Part shown: positions 31,695 through 40,552 of the stretch, piece after piece
Position numbering within the stretch: the first letter of the stretch is position 1
Layout: each line of letters begins with the position of its first letter
DNA from: Treponema sp. Marseille-Q4130
GTDB taxonomy: Bacteria > Spirochaetota > Spirochaetia > Treponematales > Treponemataceae
Direction: 5' to 3'
Length of the DNA stretch: 50,499 nt
Assembly: GCF_014334325.1 (NCBI RefSeq)
Contig: NZ_JACSET010000015.1
Coordinates: forward strand, 1 to 50,499
The notes under the pieces: model-generated
The model's database searches: none
Told to the model about the DNA's origin: nothing
What the model saw: the letters and a program-made list of their open reading frames with translations, nothing else
Translations under genes and position numbers: made by a program

Positions 31695-32127
31695 AAAATC
31701 TTCCCCTCGCGGCACGCGCATTTGTCATATCGTCGGCGATATCGTTCGCTTCGTTCATCTCGGCATCTTTGTACTCATCGAACTGCCGATCGCGCAGTTT
31801 GCGGAGGCTTTCGGTTTTTTGCATCGCTTCCTGCATGTCTTTGCGTCTTTGCTCGGAAACGAGCTTCGCTTCCGCCATCTTTTCCAAAAGGTAAGTTTTT
31901 TGCTGGTCGAGGAACGCATAAAAATCGTTTGCCCGCGCTATATCGTTGAAATCGGTCGAGCCGCGCATCTTTGCAGCGAGGGCGGCATATTGAGAGGCGA
32001 CTTCGTCGATGCGCATTTGAATATCGTGTTCGACCGCCATCGCTTTACCGAGCGCGAGTTCCGCTTCGTTTTGCAGATACTCGCGGTATTTCATCACGTC
32101 TTCGAGGGGAAACGCAAATTTTTTCAT
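31693..32127 (-). CDS. fliJ: flagellar export protein FliJ
   Basis: A 144-residue coiled-coil protein: FAFPLEDVMKYREYLQNEAE, then EHDIQMRIDEVASQYAALAA and QQKTYLLEKMAEAKLVSEQR. FliJ is the central stalk and chaperone-escort part of the flagellar type III export ATPase. The start at 32127 (MKKFAFPLEDV) overlaps the fliI stop by four bases. An upstream ATG at 32253 would add an arginine-rich extension read out of frame from fliI, so it was rejected. Confidence 0.85.
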   Translation of the reverse strand: MKKFAFPLEDVMKYREYLQNEAELALGKAMAVEHDIQMRIDEVASQYAALAAKMRGSTDFNDIARANDFYAFLDQQKTYLLEKMAEAKLVSEQRRKDMQEAMQKTESLRKLRDRQFDEYKDAEMNEANDIADDMTNARAARGRF

Positions 32128-33533
32128 TCGGATTCTTCGGCGATTTGGGCTGCGCCCGGAAGAGGAACGACGGGAGATTCTCCGTACTCTTCGATCGGGA
32201 TCGCAACCCCTGAAAGCTCGGAAAGCGTTTTGAGAGTTTCGTCGAGCGGGCACTTTTCGTATTCTTCCTGCCTTAAAAAAGCTTCGATGGCGGCATGCTT
32301 TTCGAGAGCCGCATCGATTTCAGCCGAATTGCCTTTTTGATAGATACCCGTCGTGATCATCATTTCGTTGTTCGCATAAGAGGCCATAAGAGTGCGCAAT
32401 ATGCCGACGGCTTTTTGCGTTTGGCGGCCGGTAACGCGTTTGGAGAGGCGGCTTATCGACTGCAGCACGTCGATCGCGGGATAATGGTAGGCCTGTGCGA
32501 GACGGCGGTTCAATATGATGTGCCCGTCGAGCGTTCCGCGCACTTTGTCGGTGATCGGTTCGTTGAGATCGTCTCCGTCGACGAGCACGGTATAAAACGC
32601 GGTAATGGAACCTTTGTCGTTTGTACCGGCGCGTTCGAGCAGCTTCGGGATCATATCGAATACGCTCGGCGGATAGCCCCGCTGCGCAGGCGGTTCGCCG
32701 TTTGCAAGTCCTATTTCCCGCTGTGCCTGTGCAAATCGTGTGACGGAATCGAACATGAGCATGACGTCTTTGCCTTTATCGCGGAAATATTCGGCGACGG
32801 CGGTCGTCACGTAGGCTGCGCGCAGGCGGCAGATCGACGGCTGATCGCTTGTCGCCATAACGACGACAGAACGGGCCAAGCCTTCTTTTCCCAAATCGCG
32901 GTTGATAAAATCGAGCACTTCGCGGCCGCGCTCTCCGATCAAACCGATAACGTTGATGTCGGCGTCGGTGTTGCGCGCTATCATACTGATGAGCGTCGAT
33001 TTCCCGACCCCGCTTCCGGCAAAGATACCGAGCCGCTGCCCCTTGCCGACGGTGAGCATCGCGTCGATCGCGCGCACTCCCGTCGCTACCCTGCGCACAA
33101 CGGGAAGACGCTTCATAGGATCGGGAGGAGATGCGACTGCAGGATAATAAGTTTCCGGCACGATTTCGCCGAGTCCGTCGCAGGGTTTTCCCGTCGCATC
33201 GATGACGCGCCCCAAAAGCGATGAGCCGACGGGAACGCGCAGCACGGAACCCGAAGCGACGACTTCGCATCCGACTTCGAGCCCCTTCGTGTCTCCGTAT
33301 GCGGTGAGCTTTACCGTCGTGCCGTCAAGGGCGACGACTTCGGCTGCAAGCGTTTCGGCGGAATCGGGCATGCGGATCGCACACATTTCACCGATGACCG
33401 AACGCGGCCCGCGGCTTTCGATTTCGAGGCCGTTGACCGCCGTCACGTGTCCGATGTATAAAATCGGATCGATCGTTTCGGCCGTTTTGAGGTATTTTGA
33501 AAAATCGAATTCTCCCGTATACGATGAACGCAT
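32124..33533 (-). CDS. fliI: flagellum-specific export ATPase FliI
   Basis: F1-beta-like ATPase that powers export of flagellar proteins. Visible features are the P-loop LGIFAGSGVGKSTLISMIAR, the Walker B region KDVMLMFDSVTRFAQAQREI, and family blocks ANGEPPAQRGYPPSVFDMIP and GRQTQKAVGILRTLMASYAN. At 469 residues the length is typical. It is the fourth gene of the fliF-G-H-I-J operon and is translationally coupled to fliJ. Confidence 0.95.
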   Translation of the reverse strand: MRSSYTGEFDFSKYLKTAETIDPILYIGHVTAVNGLEIESRGPRSVIGEMCAIRMPDSAETLAAEVVALDGTTVKLTAYGDTKGLEVGCEVVASGSVLRVPVGSSLLGRVIDATGKPCDGLGEIVPETYYPAVASPPDPMKRLPVVRRVATGVRAIDAMLTVGKGQRLGIFAGSGVGKSTLISMIARNTDADINVIGLIGERGREVLDFINRDLGKEGLARSVVVMATSDQPSICRLRAAYVTTAVAEYFRDKGKDVMLMFDSVTRFAQAQREIGLANGEPPAQRGYPPSVFDMIPKLLERAGTNDKGSITAFYTVLVDGDDLNEPITDKVRGTLDGHIILNRRLAQAYHYPAIDVLQSISRLSKRVTGRQTQKAVGILRTLMASYANNEMMITTGIYQKGNSAEIDAALEKHAAIEAFLRQEEYEKCPLDETLKTLSELSGVAIPIEEYGESPVVPLPGAAQIAEESE

Positions 33534-33560
33534 GTCCCCACCCGCACGGATTTTATTAAT

Positions 33561-34493
33561 TTAGGAAGACGGTTCGATCACGTCGGATTTTGCAAGCGTT
33601 TTTACCGGCGAGATTTCCATAACGCGGTTTTCGAGTTCGCTGAGCTGGCTCGAAATGCGCGCGTCGATTGCACCGAAGTCAGTTTCGACGATACAGCCGC
33701 CCTTTTCGACCGTCGAATCTTCGACGACCGTAATGCCGCGTATGTTTTCGACCCGCTTGATAAAATCGTCTATGTGTTCCGTCGTGAGTTTGACGTCTTC
33801 GAGGTTGACGCGGAGCGTCACTTCGCATCTTCCCTTGACTTTCTTCAAAGCCGCAAGCACGTTGCTCATAATGACGCTCTTTTGATTTTCGGAAATGATT
33901 TTGACGACTTTGCGCGTCATTAAAATGACGAGTTCTACGATCTGCGTTTCGGTATCGCGCAAAATCTCTTCGCGGCGGTGCATGACGGCTTCGAGCATCG
34001 AGTGCATACGCTCTATAAGACGGTTCGCTTCGGCCTCTCCGTCGCGGTAGCCGCTTTCGTGACCTTCGTCAAAGCCTTTTTTATGCGCGTCCGATTCGAC
34101 TTTTTGCTGCTGCGCCTCGGCATCGCGGATCAAGCCCTGCGCCGCCTCCTGCGCTTTTTTTACGATCTCTTCCGCGTTTTTTTGAGCATCGGCTTTAATA
34201 ATATTCGCTTCGTCGGTTTGACGCTTCACTTCGGCAAAGGCCGCCTGTTCCGCCTTCCGAACGATCTCATCCGCAGATGCCTGCGCTTCGTCGAGCATCC
34301 GCTGTTTTTCCGCTTCCCAATTTTTTTTGTACTCTTCCGCTTCGCGCCGCAAATCGTCGACCGTCGGTCCGTCGTATTCCGGCACCTCTTCGACTTTTTT
34401 TTCTTCCGGCGGTTTAAATTCGTGGACGAGCTTCAACATGACTTCGCCCTTTTGCGATTTGACTTCATTCGGGCGGAAAACGGTTTTTGCCAT
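33561..34493 (-). CDS. fliH: flagellar export apparatus protein FliH
   Basis: Regulator and peripheral stalk of FliI. A Lys/Glu-rich N-terminal half forms long coiled coils (LRREAEEYKKNWEAEKQRML). A GxxxG run (KGFDEGHESGYRDGEAEANR) matches the glycine-repeat helix typical of FliH. The C-terminal domain resembles the ATP-synthase delta/V-ATPase E-type domain (IVELVILMTRKVVKIISENQ). At 310 residues it is longer than E. coli FliH (235), as is common in spirochaetes. A GAGGAAG ribosome binding site lies upstream. Confidence 0.87.
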   Translation of the reverse strand: MAKTVFRPNEVKSQKGEVMLKLVHEFKPPEEKKVEEVPEYDGPTVDDLRREAEEYKKNWEAEKQRMLDEAQASADEIVRKAEQAAFAEVKRQTDEANIIKADAQKNAEEIVKKAQEAAQGLIRDAEAQQQKVESDAHKKGFDEGHESGYRDGEAEANRLIERMHSMLEAVMHRREEILRDTETQIVELVILMTRKVVKIISENQKSVIMSNVLAALKKVKGRCEVTLRVNLEDVKLTTEHIDDFIKRVENIRGITVVEDSTVEKGGCIVETDFGAIDARISSQLSELENRVMEISPVKTLAKSDVIEPSS

Positions 34494-34513
34494 CTGCTTC
34501 CTCTATAGTGCCG

Positions 34514-35629
34514 TCAGCTTACGAGTTCGTCTTCACCCGAACGGGCGATAACGATTTCACCGGAATCTTCAAGACGGCGGATCGTTGAAACGATTTTTTG
34601 CTGCGATTCTTCGACGTCTTTAAGACGCACCGGTCCCATGAATTCCATATCTTCTTTTAACATGCTCGCCGCGCGCTTGGACATATTGCGGAAAATTTTA
34701 TCCTGCACTTCCGTATCGACGGATTTGAGCGCTTTTGCGAGTTCCTGCGTATCGACTTCACGCAATACTTTTTGGATGGCGCGGTCGTCGAGCATAACGA
34801 TATCTTCGAAGACGAACATTTTCTTTTTGATCTCTTCCGCCAAATCGGGATCTTCTTCTTCAAGCGATTCGATGATCGCCTTTTCCGAAGAGCGGTCGAC
34901 GAGGTTCAAAATTTCTACGATGCTGTCGACGCCGCCTGCTGCGGTGTAATCTTCGCTTGAAAGCGTAGAAAGTTTTTTTTCGAGCACGCGTTCGACTTCG
35001 CGCAAAACATCGGGGGAAGTTCTGTCCATCGTCGCCAGGCGCTTCGAAACTTCCGGCTGCATCTCTTCCGGCAGATTTTGGAGAATGACGGCGGCTTTGC
35101 CCGGTTCCAGATACGCAAGGATGAGCGCTATCGTCTGCGGGTATTCCTGTTGAATGAAGTTCAGCAAGTGCGCGGGATCGGTTCTCCGTATAAAATCGAA
35201 GGGGCGCACTTGGAGCGAACTCGTAAGGCGGTTGATGATGTCGATCGCTTTTTGACTTCCGAGCGATTTTTCGAGGAGTTCGCGCGCATAGTCTATACCG
35301 CCGGTCGTAATGAAATTCTGCGCGTTCATCAGCTCTTGGAATTCTTCGAGAACGGCGTCTTTAAATTCCGCATCGATCGTTTCCAAACGCGCTATTTCAA
35401 ACGTCAGCGTTTCGACTTCGTCTTCGCGAAGATGCTTCATGATTTCGGCGGAAACGTCGCTGCCGAGCGACACAAGAAAGATCGCGGCCTTTTGCCTGCC
35501 GGTTAAACTCTTGTAATCTTTTATGCCTTTTTTGCCGCCTGCCGCCGTCGGCGTTTTTAAGCTGCCGGGCTTCGGAATGGGCTTCGGATTGTTCGCCTTT
35601 GCGCCTGCGCTTTTCGCTTCTTCTGCCAT
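34514..35629 (-). CDS. fliG: flagellar motor switch protein FliG
   Basis: The rotor protein that joins the MS ring to the C ring and takes part in torque generation. Blocks: LTGRQKAAIFLVSLGSDVSA, QEYPQTIALILAYLEPGKAA, ILQNLPEEMQPEVSKRLATM and the C-terminal torque domain DRAIQKVLREVDTQELAKAL. At 371 residues it is about 25-40 longer than many FliG proteins because of a Lys/Pro-rich N-terminus. Treponemes often carry two fliG genes; this is the copy next to fliF, so it is likely the main rotor subunit. Confidence 0.93.
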   Translation of the reverse strand: MAEEAKSAGAKANNPKPIPKPGSLKTPTAAGGKKGIKDYKSLTGRQKAAIFLVSLGSDVSAEIMKHLREDEVETLTFEIARLETIDAEFKDAVLEEFQELMNAQNFITTGGIDYARELLEKSLGSQKAIDIINRLTSSLQVRPFDFIRRTDPAHLLNFIQQEYPQTIALILAYLEPGKAAVILQNLPEEMQPEVSKRLATMDRTSPDVLREVERVLEKKLSTLSSEDYTAAGGVDSIVEILNLVDRSSEKAIIESLEEEDPDLAEEIKKKMFVFEDIVMLDDRAIQKVLREVDTQELAKALKSVDTEVQDKIFRNMSKRAASMLKEDMEFMGPVRLKDVEESQQKIVSTIRRLEDSGEIVIARSGEDELVS

Positions 35630-35633
35630 ACTG

Positions 35634-37346
35634 TCACTCCTCCATCAGCCACGTGCGTATGAGCATCGCAACGTCCTCCGGATGCTCTTTTGCCATCGCG
35701 ATCGCATTTTCCTGAAGCTCCGCCCTCCGCGACTCTTCGACGGACATCGTAACGCCCACGCTCTCTTCTTTTGCATCCCACAGCGCCTGTTCGCGGGCTG
35801 CCTGCTGCTGGCGCAAAAGCTCTTCTTCGCGAAGACGGCGCCGCCGTTCGAGCTCCCGCATGACGAGGCGGATGACGATGAACAGGACGAGCACGAGCGC
35901 AACCGCGCCGAGTGAAATCATAAAGGCAAGACGCCGCCTGATGCCCGCAAAATACGCTTCGTCTTCTGCGGCAAATTGCGCGGTTCTGTCGTACGGAATA
36001 TTCGTCACCGTTACGATATAATTTTTGCTCACGTCGTAGCCGACCGCTCCCTGAATATAGTTCGCCGTCTGCACGAGCGTATCGGTCGGAACGGGCGTAT
36101 ACACGCGCCGGATCCTGCCCGTTTCCGGATCGATAACCGGCTGATGCGTTTTCGGATCGAGCTGCGTCGTCCACGTACCGTCGACGTTCGCCGCAACCGA
36201 AACGCGGTCTATCTGCGGGCTCGTCTCTTTGTGCTCCTGAGTAGTGTTGACGACATTGTTTTGCGTAACGCCCGTTTCGGTAGAACGCCCGATGACGTTC
36301 GACATATCCGAATACACGGGCGGCGTCTGACCTTCGGTGCCCGCGGGCCCTTCGGGATTAAAACCCGTACCCTGCCACTCTTTCGTAACGGTCTGCTGCG
36401 AAATCGTCAGCGAATCGCGAAGTTCAGAATCGTCGTAAGGAGTGCGCGAATTGTCGGCGCGGATTTGAATCGGCGTGTAGATCGTAGAATCGCTCGTACG
36501 CTTCGACATATCCATATCGATTTTGATATTCAAATCGCGCAGGCGGTCTTCGGTATACGTACTCTGAAGCGATTTTAAAATCTGCGCGCGGTAGTAGGCT
36601 TCGAGCTTTTGAATTTCGCGCTGCTGGCGCGCGACGAGATTGACGGTATCGATCGCGTCCATAGCGGCGAAATCGTTCAAGACATTGCCGTCGGCGTCGG
36701 TGATCGTGATGTTTTCGGGACGCAATCCTTCGACCGCCGTCTGCACGAGGCTTTGGATGCCGCGTATGCGCCTGGGATCCTGCAGCAGAGAACTCATAGG
36801 CTTTACGCGCAAAATGATGCTTGCAGTCACCGGATTTTGTTCGGAGATAAACAGAGAATTGTCGGGCAAAACGATATTGACGTCGGCCTTCGTTATGTCG
36901 TCGATCGCTTCGAGGTGTTGCTTTACCGTCTGCGTGATCGCGTTTTTCAGACGCACGTTTTGTTCGGCGTCCGTCGTAGACCAGCTTCGATTGTAAAACG
37001 CCGCGAACGGATCGATGTTCGACGGAACAAGCCCTTCTCCGATGAGCACGTCCCTCATGCGCCGCGCGGTGCGTTCGTCTCCGACGGAAATATAACCGTC
37101 ATCGGTCACGTAGGCTTCGACGTTTTGCTCGCTCAATTTGTCGAGGATTCTCGTCCGCGCCATCTCGTCGGTAACCGGCGAATTGAAAAGCCTGACCGTC
37201 GTCGGACGCGACGAAAGAGACGCCGCGAGCACGATCGCGACGATGACGAGCGCAACAAGGCCAAAGAACACGATCTTCTGCACGACCGTTCCTTTCGCCC
37301 ACAAATTTCGTATAGATTCAGTAAGCCTTTTGAGCCATTCGTTCAT
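35634..37346 (-). CDS. fliF: flagellar MS-ring protein FliF
   Basis: Forms the membrane ring of the flagellar basal body. A first transmembrane helix (VFFGLVALVIVAIVLAASLS) and a second near the C-terminus (LAFMISLGAVALVLVLFIVI) enclose the periplasmic ring-building domains, for example NAITQTVKQHLEAIDDITKA and ASIILRVKPMSSLL. The C-terminal tail HPEDVAMLIRTWLMEE is the FliG-binding region. It is 570 residues long, with a strong GGGAGGGG ribosome binding site. It starts 30 nt after the stop of a small gene that replaces the usual fliE neighbour. Confidence 0.93.
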   Translation of the reverse strand: MNEWLKRLTESIRNLWAKGTVVQKIVFFGLVALVIVAIVLAASLSSRPTTVRLFNSPVTDEMARTRILDKLSEQNVEAYVTDDGYISVGDERTARRMRDVLIGEGLVPSNIDPFAAFYNRSWSTTDAEQNVRLKNAITQTVKQHLEAIDDITKADVNIVLPDNSLFISEQNPVTASIILRVKPMSSLLQDPRRIRGIQSLVQTAVEGLRPENITITDADGNVLNDFAAMDAIDTVNLVARQQREIQKLEAYYRAQILKSLQSTYTEDRLRDLNIKIDMDMSKRTSDSTIYTPIQIRADNSRTPYDDSELRDSLTISQQTVTKEWQGTGFNPEGPAGTEGQTPPVYSDMSNVIGRSTETGVTQNNVVNTTQEHKETSPQIDRVSVAANVDGTWTTQLDPKTHQPVIDPETGRIRRVYTPVPTDTLVQTANYIQGAVGYDVSKNYIVTVTNIPYDRTAQFAAEDEAYFAGIRRRLAFMISLGAVALVLVLFIVIRLVMRELERRRRLREEELLRQQQAAREQALWDAKEESVGVTMSVEESRRAELQENAIAMAKEHPEDVAMLIRTWLMEE

Positions 37347-37376
37347 CTACCCCTCCCGTGAACGAATACGTAAAAC

Positions 37377-37556
37377 TTATTTTCCCTTTCCGCGTATCGT
37401 TACCATAGGCAGCGTCTGCTTTGTCGATCCCTGCATATCCGCAAATCCCATGCAGTTGCAGTTATTCTTTTCCGCCATCGCTTCCGCTTCCTTTTTGTCT
37501 TTGTAGACCCACACTTGCGATACCGGCGCTACGACGTAAAACATTTCGCCTTTCAT
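37377..37556 (-). CDS. small conserved-looking protein at the head of the fli operon
   Basis: Fifty-nine residues: MKGEMFYVVAPVSQVWVYKD followed by KKEAEAMAEKNNCNCMGFAD and TLPMVTIRGKGK. I do not recognise it. It lies 30 nt upstream of fliF on the same strand and has an AGG site close to its ATG; a second ATG four codons later (MFYVVAP) is possible. The segment VWVYKDKKEAEAMAEKN looks like a helix after a beta strand, and the NCNC pair could bind metal. A -10 TATAAT lies about 220 nt upstream, with a structured leader between. Confidence 0.5.
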   Translation of the reverse strand: MKGEMFYVVAPVSQVWVYKDKKEAEAMAEKNNCNCMGFADMQGSTKQTLPMVTIRGKGK

Positions 37557-37772
37557 AACCTGCTCACACCCCCTTATGCCACTAATAATGAAGCATGCAT
37601 TGTTATTGAACGACAGACTGCGGCTATCCGCAGTTAAAATCTTTACCTTAAGACGCGCACATTCCAAGTACGGCGCAAACGCCGAAAGACCGAACTCGCG
37701 GTATTCTGCGACGCTGAAACAGCGCAGGCAGATCGCAGCCTATGATCGAGCATTCGGCACAAAATATATAAA
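37557..37772 (-). other. structured leader before the small gene and fliF
   Basis: Between the -10 at 37773-37778 and the small gene there are about 210 nt without a recognised gene. On the minus strand it contains the hairpin CTGCGGATAGCCGCAG and the short repeat GGCGTTTGCGCC. It may be a regulatory leader of the flagellar operon or a remnant of the lost flgB-flgC-fliE region. Confidence 0.35.
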
Positions 37773-37800
37773 ATTATACCATAGTCTTTTATTTTTGAAA
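37773..37800 (-). promoter_or_regulatory. possible promoter of the fli operon
   Basis: On the minus strand a perfect TATAAT (37778-37773) with TTTCAA (37800-37795) 16 nt upstream. The -35 is weak. I see no sigma-28-like sequence. Confidence 0.4.
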
Positions 37801-37823
37801 AGAGAAAGTTTGACACGTTTTCG

Positions 37824-38477
37824 TCAGCGTATCGCAACGTTTTCAAAGCCGAGCGCGGTCATGGATGCGCGAAGGACGGCCTGTGCCTGCGTATCCGCAT
37901 CGTCCAAAAGCCCTTCGGCGACGAGGCGTTCCGCGGCGGATGCTCTGCTCTCTTCGATTCCGTCGAAGATTTCTTTCATCGTGATCGGCACGAAGATGCT
38001 GCGCTTTTCATCGAAGATTTCCTGAGAGGCAATTTCGTTTCCGAGGAGCTCCGATTTCGGAAGCGAAATCGAAACGGATTTTCCGTCTTTCGAAACGGTC
38101 GCCTTGATCTTCGTAATGTCGGCAATACCTGCACGCGCTACACCGGAATATTTGACGATGCTGTAGCTTTTTGCGACACCGAGCGCGCCGCTTTTTTTTA
38201 TACTCACGATTTCGCTGTAGCGTACTTTTACCGTAACGAGTTCGCGGCACAGAACGAGCTGCCGCTCGATTCTCATATATTTTTTCGTAAGCCTTATTTC
38301 GAAAATTTTTTTTCTGCCGAAATACGCGCCGGCTCCGAGTGCGCACAAAAGAAGCGCGGCAAGGATGATTTTCAATAAAAGGCGTCGTACGGGAAGCTGT
38401 GCCGCTTTAATAATTTTTTTCGCCGCGCTTTGCGCAGTCCGCTTTTTCTCTTCGACCGATGTGCGCTCTTCTTTCAT
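37824..38477 (-). CDS. DUF4230-family membrane-anchored protein
   Basis: One transmembrane helix near residue 40 (LLLKIILAALLLCALGAGAY) is followed by the DUF4230-type region: KYMRIERQLVLCRELVTVKV, SYSIVKYSGVARAGIADITK and VSISLPKSELLGNEI. The family is of unknown function, found in many bacteria. The start at 38477 (MKEERTS) is favoured over 38498. It is divergent from hflK across about 100 nt. Confidence 0.7.
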   Translation of the reverse strand: MKEERTSVEEKKRTAQSAAKKIIKAAQLPVRRLLLKIILAALLLCALGAGAYFGRKKIFEIRLTKKYMRIERQLVLCRELVTVKVRYSEIVSIKKSGALGVAKSYSIVKYSGVARAGIADITKIKATVSKDGKSVSISLPKSELLGNEIASQEIFDEKRSIFVPITMKEIFDGIEESRASAAERLVAEGLLDDADTQAQAVLRASMTALGFENVAIR

Positions 38478-38554
38478 ATCAATCTCCCATAAAAACATTT
38501 ACAAAAACCCGCAATACCGCCGTTTCGATTATATCATCGCTTGTTGTTTTATGG

Positions 38555-38560
38555 TATAGT
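38555..38560 (+). promoter_or_regulatory. hflK -10 element
   Basis: TATAGT ends five bases before an ATG at 38565, which is followed by GAGG and the better ATG at 38577. The predicted start near 38567 gives a very short leader with a normal ribosome binding site. No clear -35 is seen. Confidence 0.4.
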
Positions 38561-38576
38561 TGAAATGAGGAATACT

Positions 38577-39551
38577 ATGGGAAAAATAACAAAAGAATCG
38601 GCGCGGCGTTTTTTTTCAAAGCCGTCGTCCTATGCGCTGCTGCTCGCCCTCTTTATCGGAGCGTCGGCGGTAAAAAGCAATTTTTACATCGTCGATGAAA
38701 CGGAGCAGGCCGTCATCACGAGATTCGGCAAATACGTCGAAACCGTCGGCCCGGGTCTGCATTTTAAGCTGCCCTTCGGCATCGACAAAAACTACAATAT
38801 TCCGGTGCAAGTCGTTCAGACGGAACAGTTCGGTTTTCAAACGATCGAAATGAAGCGGAACAGCCGCTATCAAAACGGCATCGTCGCCGAATCCACGATG
38901 CTCACGGGAGATTTGAATATCGTCGACGTCGAATGGATCATTCAATACCGCATCGTCGATCCGAAAGCGTGGCAGTTCAACGTCGAAGACCGCACGCGTA
39001 CGATCCGCGACATCTCCCGCTCGGTGATCAATACGCTCGTCGGTGACCGCGCCATCCTCGACATTATGAGCGCGGAACGCACGAACATCGAAATGCAGTC
39101 GCGCGATATGATGAACGACAATTTTGCAAAGCTCGGTTTGGGCATACACGTTACGACGGTCAAACTGCAAAACATCGTTCCGCCCGAGGGCGTGCAGGAT
39201 GCTTTCGAAGACGTCAACAAAGCGATACAGGATATGAACCGATTTATCAACGAAGGAAAAGAAGCGTACAACGCCGAAATTCCGAAAGCTCAAGGTGAAG
39301 CCGACAAACAGATTTCGGTTGCGCAGGGCTATGCGGCGGAACGCGTAAACCGCGCGAGAGGAGACGTCGCCCGCTTCAACTCCGTGTACCGAGAATACCG
39401 GCGATCGCCGCGCGTCACAAGAGAGCGCATGTATTTGGAAACGATGGACGCCCTTTTCAATTCCGACACGAAGAGTACGCTCATCGACGGGAGGCTCCAA
39501 AACGTACTGCCTATAAAACAGCTTTCGGCTTCCGAAGGAGGCGCACAATGA
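38577..39551 (+). CDS. hflK: HflK, SPFH-family protease regulator
   Basis: Inner-membrane protein that with HflC forms a cage controlling the FtsH protease. A membrane helix (SYALLLALFIGASAVKSNFY) is followed by the SPFH domain: ETEQAVITRFGKYVETVGPG, ADLHF-like GLHFKLPFGIDKNYNIPVQV and NIVDVEWIIQYRIVDP. A long C-terminal coiled coil follows (NAEIPKAQGEADKQISVAQG). The start with GAGG at 38577 was chosen over upstream ATGs at 38541 and 38565. It overlaps hflC by four bases (ATGA). Confidence 0.93.
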   Translation: MGKITKESARRFFSKPSSYALLLALFIGASAVKSNFYIVDETEQAVITRFGKYVETVGPGLHFKLPFGIDKNYNIPVQVVQTEQFGFQTIEMKRNSRYQNGIVAESTMLTGDLNIVDVEWIIQYRIVDPKAWQFNVEDRTRTIRDISRSVINTLVGDRAILDIMSAERTNIEMQSRDMMNDNFAKLGLGIHVTTVKLQNIVPPEGVQDAFEDVNKAIQDMNRFINEGKEAYNAEIPKAQGEADKQISVAQGYAAERVNRARGDVARFNSVYREYRRSPRVTRERMYLETMDALFNSDTKSTLIDGRLQNVLPIKQLSASEGGAQ

Positions 39552-40534
39552 AATCGATCAAACGTATCGTACCGCCCATCGTCGTTTTTTTATTTTTGTT
39601 AATTTTTTTCTTCGCGTCCGGCCCGCTCTATATCGTCAGAGAGGGAAATCAGGCGGTCGTCACGAGATTCGGAAGCATCGCCGAAGTCCGCACCGATGCG
39701 GGATTGTATTTTAAAATCCCCGCCGCCGACATGGTGACGACGTATCCGAAGCGCATCCTTTCGATCGACGGAGATCCGCAGCGCATCCCGACAAAGGAAA
39801 ATCAATTTATCGTCGTCGATACGACGAGCCGTTGGAAGATAGCCGATCCGAAATTGTTCTACACGAGTTTTAAAACGATCGAAAACGCAAGCAACCGCCT
39901 GAGCGACATCATCGATTCGGCGACGCGCACGGTCGTCACCGCAAACCGATTGAGCGAAATCGTGCGTTCTTCGAACATCATCAACGAGCGCGCGGCAAAG
40001 GCCGTCGCAGCGGAAGACGAAGAGACGAAAGAAATCGAATCGCTTGTAAACGTCAATACGACGATCGAAGCGGTCGTGCGCGGACGGGGCGCGCTCTGCG
40101 AAGAGATGACCGCCGCCGCAAACGCCCTCGTTTCGGACTACGGCATCACGGTTATCGACATCGTTCCGCGGCAAATAAAATATTCGGACGAACTCACCGA
40201 AAGCGTATACAACCGCATGATAAAAGACCGTAGCCAAGTCGCACAGGCATACCGTTCGCTCGGAGAAGCGAAAAAAACGGGGTGGATCGGACGACTCGAA
40301 AACGAAAAACGCACGATTTCTTCCGATGCGTATCGCCGCGCCGAAGAGATCAAAGGACAGGCGGACGCGGAAGCGGCGCGCATTTACGCCGAAGCGTACA
40401 ACCGCGATCCGGAATTTTACGCGTTTTGGAAAAGCATGGAATCGTATGCGAATACGCTTAAAGGCCGCGATGCGACGTACAGCACGAATATGGATTACTT
40501 CCGATATTTGTATTCGCCCGAAGGCAGACGGTAA
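39548..40534 (+). CDS. hflC: HflC, SPFH-family protease regulator
   Basis: Partner of HflK. An N-terminal membrane helix (IVVFLFLLIFFFASGPLYIV) is followed by the SPFH domain (EGNQAVVTRFGSIAEVRTDA, ENQFIVVDTTSRWKIADPKL) and a coiled coil with the typical end QADAEAARIYAEAYNRDPEF. At 328 residues the length is normal. Translation is coupled to hflK. Confidence 0.93.
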   Translation: MKSIKRIVPPIVVFLFLLIFFFASGPLYIVREGNQAVVTRFGSIAEVRTDAGLYFKIPAADMVTTYPKRILSIDGDPQRIPTKENQFIVVDTTSRWKIADPKLFYTSFKTIENASNRLSDIIDSATRTVVTANRLSEIVRSSNIINERAAKAVAAEDEETKEIESLVNVNTTIEAVVRGRGALCEEMTAAANALVSDYGITVIDIVPRQIKYSDELTESVYNRMIKDRSQVAQAYRSLGEAKKTGWIGRLENEKRTISSDAYRRAEEIKGQADAEAARIYAEAYNRDPEFYAFWKSMESYANTLKGRDATYSTNMDYFRYLYSPEGRR

Positions 40535-40552
40535 AAATTAATAATTAATAAT

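Noticed and set aside
32127-32253. N-terminal extension of FliJ
   Set aside because: The extension lies inside fliI in another frame and is an arginine-rich artefact. The ATG at 32127 fits the family length and the overlap with the fliI stop.
36609-37361. Open frame of 250 codons opposite fliF
   Set aside because: Arg/Asp-rich composition typical of the antisense frame of a real gene; no start signal.
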